A stretch of 55,719 nucleotides of DNA from Pseudoalteromonas shioyasakiensis. Its GTDB lineage: Bacteria; Pseudomonadota; Gammaproteobacteria; Enterobacterales; Alteromonadaceae. Location: positions 1 through 55,719 of the forward strand of contig NZ_JAKEVM010000009.1 of the NCBI RefSeq assembly GCF_022398475.1, written 5' to 3'. Under the pieces are notes generated by a model. It was not told where the DNA came from, did no database searches, and saw nothing but the letters and a program-made list of their open reading frames with translations. This document shows, one piece after another, positions 54,224 through 55,719 of this stretch (position 1 is the stretch's first letter; every line of letters starts with the position of its first letter). Both the position numbers and the translations under genes were made by a program.

Positions 54224-54601
54224 ATGAGCGAAAGTCAAACTTTCAACTTTACAGTGAATGTTAAACTTAACACTGAAAATGAAGCTTTATTCACATACTT
54301 CCAAGACGGTCAGCAAGTTTCTGGAGGCGGCACTGTCAATGAAAGAAACAGCCTAGGTATTTATACACTTGATGATGCAACAGTGGATGCAGGCTTTCAA
54401 TTTACAGGTGCTAAATTTGCAAACCTTGAAGGTAATTGCGAGCAAGACTTTAGCTTTAAAGTCACTAACAATGGCCAAACAATTGAGATTGCCGATTCAG
54501 ATGAAAATAGCGGTACTGCGTGTATGATTTTCATCGTAGAGTGCAATGGCACAAGCTATGAAAGTGCAGATCCACAAGTTGAGAACGAAAAAGAAAACTA
54601 A
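54224..54601 (+). CDS. Small beta-rich protein, possibly DP-EP family
   Basis: The 125-aa acidic protein starts TFNFTVNVKLNTENEALFTYFQDG and is predominantly beta, with two Cys-containing stretches (NLEGNCEQDF and GTACMIFIVECNG). The end SADPQVENEKEN resembles the C-terminus of the so-called DP-EP family of marine gammaproteobacteria; that is a tentative match from memory. There is no signal peptide. It lies 23 bp after the STAND regulator with AAGG 8 bases before its ATG, and a terminator follows, so the two probably form an operon. It could be a target, effector or ligand of the regulator. Confidence 0.7.
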   Translation: MSESQTFNFTVNVKLNTENEALFTYFQDGQQVSGGGTVNERNSLGIYTLDDATVDAGFQFTGAKFANLEGNCEQDFSFKVTNNGQTIEIADSDENSGTACMIFIVECNGTSYESADPQVENEKEN

Positions 54602-54613
54602 AAACCTCTCGTG

Positions 54614-54639
54614 AAAAGCTCCTTCTTAGGAGCTTTTTG
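54614..54639 (+). terminator. Terminator after the 125-aa gene
   Basis: AAAAGCTCC pairs with GGAGCTTTT across a 6-base loop, with TTTTT overlapping its end. It closes the regulator operon. Confidence 0.85.
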
Positions 54640-54750
54640 CATTATAAAACAACAATTTAAAACCAGAAGATTACCGGAAGGTTAATTTGCACTTTTTTAA
54701 GTAACTTTATAGACACCAAAATCGTTTGCATCGGCAAAAAGGAAACGAAC

Positions 54751-55719
54751 GTGTCTACTAATAAAAATGAACAACCAAGCACTGCAAAACCAGAAGCGAA
54801 AAACGCACTACCGCAGTCTATCAATTCAGAGCAACTTGCACTGATTGCCCAAATGTTTCAGAACATTCCTGAGGGAGTGTTTATCATTAATGGCCAAGGC
54901 ACGTTTGAATTTGCAAACCCGATGGCGGCTCAGCTTTTAGGAGACAACCAAGAAGCGTTAATCGGGCAAAACATTTTACATTACCTACACGACACCGACC
55001 GTGATAAATATATGTATACTCTACTCAGTTGGTTAGACCATAAAGACTCGCCGATAAGCCTTGGTCCAAACGAAGTTAAAATAAACCGCGCCGACAGTAA
55101 AACCCTTGAGGCGGATTTATGTATATCGAGCCTGCCAAAAAACATTGCCGTTGCAGAAAATTTATTTATTTGTGTATTACACGATTTATCATCACACAAA
55201 GAACAATATAACCGCTTAATTAAACAGGCTACCACTGACCATTTAACCGGCCTTGCAAATAGATTAACTCTTGAGGAATCATTAAAAGAGCATTGGCAAG
55301 AAAGCGTACAAACAAACCAAGCCATTAGCACTATATTAATCGACATTGATTACTTTAAATTATTCAACGACCGATTTGGTCATGTAAAAGGCGATAAATG
55401 CTTACAAAAAGTAGCAAGTATAATCGCAGAATCACTCCCTTCTAGAGATTGTTTAGCAGCCCGTTATGGCGGTGAAGAATTCGCCATTATATTACCCCGC
55501 TGTCAAAAAGATACGGCCGCCGCTATTGCTAAACATATTCAAATAAAAATAAATAACATGCCATTTACTGACATAGGTTTACCAAGTGATTTTAGAATAA
55601 GTGTAAGCCAAGGAATTGCCTGTGAGTTTAATAATCAATACCGTACTTCAGAGGCATTAATTTGTGCAGCAGATACTGCTTTATACCGAGCAAAAACAGA
55701 GGGTAGAAATAAAATAAGC
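54751..55719 (+). CDS. PAS-GGDEF diguanylate cyclase, incomplete at the right edge
   Basis: A GTG start at 54751 has AAGGA 7 bases upstream; the frame stays open to the window end (323 codons), so the C-terminus is missing. The visible part has an N-terminal low-complexity tail, a PAS domain (about 35-150; NIPEGVFIINGQGTFEFANPMAAQLLG, LHYLHDTD) and a GGDEF domain from about 165 (TTDHLTGLANRLTLEE, IDIDYFKLFNDRFGHVKGDKCL, RYGGEEFAIILP). The active-site GGEEF at 240-244 is intact, so it should make cyclic di-GMP. At the inhibitory RxxD site the residues are S-R-D-C, so feedback control by product is probably lost. No membrane helix is seen in this part. Confidence 0.88.
   Translation, partial: MSTNKNEQPSTAKPEAKNALPQSINSEQLALIAQMFQNIPEGVFIINGQGTFEFANPMAAQLLGDNQEALIGQNILHYLHDTDRDKYMYTLLSWLDHKDSPISLGPNEVKINRADSKTLEADLCISSLPKNIAVAENLFICVLHDLSSHKEQYNRLIKQATTDHLTGLANRLTLEESLKEHWQESVQTNQAISTILIDIDYFKLFNDRFGHVKGDKCLQKVASIIAESLPSRDCLAARYGGEEFAIILPRCQKDTAAAIAKHIQIKINNMPFTDIGLPSDFRISVSQGIACEFNNQYRTSEALICAADTALYRAKTEGRNKIS

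Overview
The window reads as chromosomal DNA of a marine gammaproteobacterium of the Alteromonadales, most like Pseudoalteromonas. This is inferred from the low-GC gene style, many exported peptidases and TonB-dependent receptors, a secreted subtilase with a PA-like insert, an exported DNA ligase (Lig E), a DUF2986 gene, and dispersed palindromic repeats at gene ends. No rRNA, tRNA, CRISPR array, phage genes or transposase were seen. Gene density is high, and most genes form single-gene or two-gene units separated by clear hairpin terminators.

Layout. 0.2-2.7 kb: tyrosine catabolism genes hppD and fahA, without homogentisate dioxygenase. 2.9-4.5 kb: an M23 peptidase overlapping a bactofilin, a likely cell-shape pair. 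4.5-9.6 kb: a hotdog-fold protein, a Bcr/CflA-type exporter, a secreted subtilase, a LysE-type exporter and methylglyoxal synthase. 9.6-15.4 kb (minus strand): a YegD-like Hsp70, Lig E, a HAD phosphatase, a small conserved protein and a large TonB-dependent receptor. 15.7-19.4 kb: two MscS channels around an HdeD-like membrane protein, then a 69-aa orphan. 19.6-28.7 kb: an M3 lipoprotein peptidase, an EamA transporter, a glycerophosphodiesterase, a dienelactone hydrolase, a LysR regulator divergent from a DJ-1/PfpI gene, a rhomboid protease, an EEP-family nuclease and a SpoIIAA-like protein. 28.8-39.8 kb: YghU, an MFS protein, a small lipoprotein, an S9 peptidase, AzoR, an EF-hand/polyproline pair, a divergent photolyase with a DUF2256 gene, OsmC, an outer-membrane protein and an M20 dipeptidase.

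40-45.4 kb is the most accessory-looking part. Two copies of a roughly 320-bp array of REP-like palindromes, in the same orientation, flank a lipoprotein gene, an S9 peptidase fused to Sel1 repeats and an AraC/GyrI regulator. A tandem heptamer tract lies next to the second copy. After it come a TonB-dependent receptor with the Cu-site motifs of OprC/NosA (C-x3-M and H-x-M), a tandem universal stress protein, an MFS exporter, a single REP pair, and an XRE-membrane protein operon with a visible promoter/operator.

The right end (50.9-54.6 kb) holds the best candidate for an undescribed system. It is a 1084-aa protein with a winged-helix DNA-binding domain, an STAND-type NTPase, one transmembrane helix and a TPR-rich C-terminus, followed 23 bp later by a 125-aa protein and then a terminator. 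A PAS-GGDEF diguanylate cyclase runs off the right edge.
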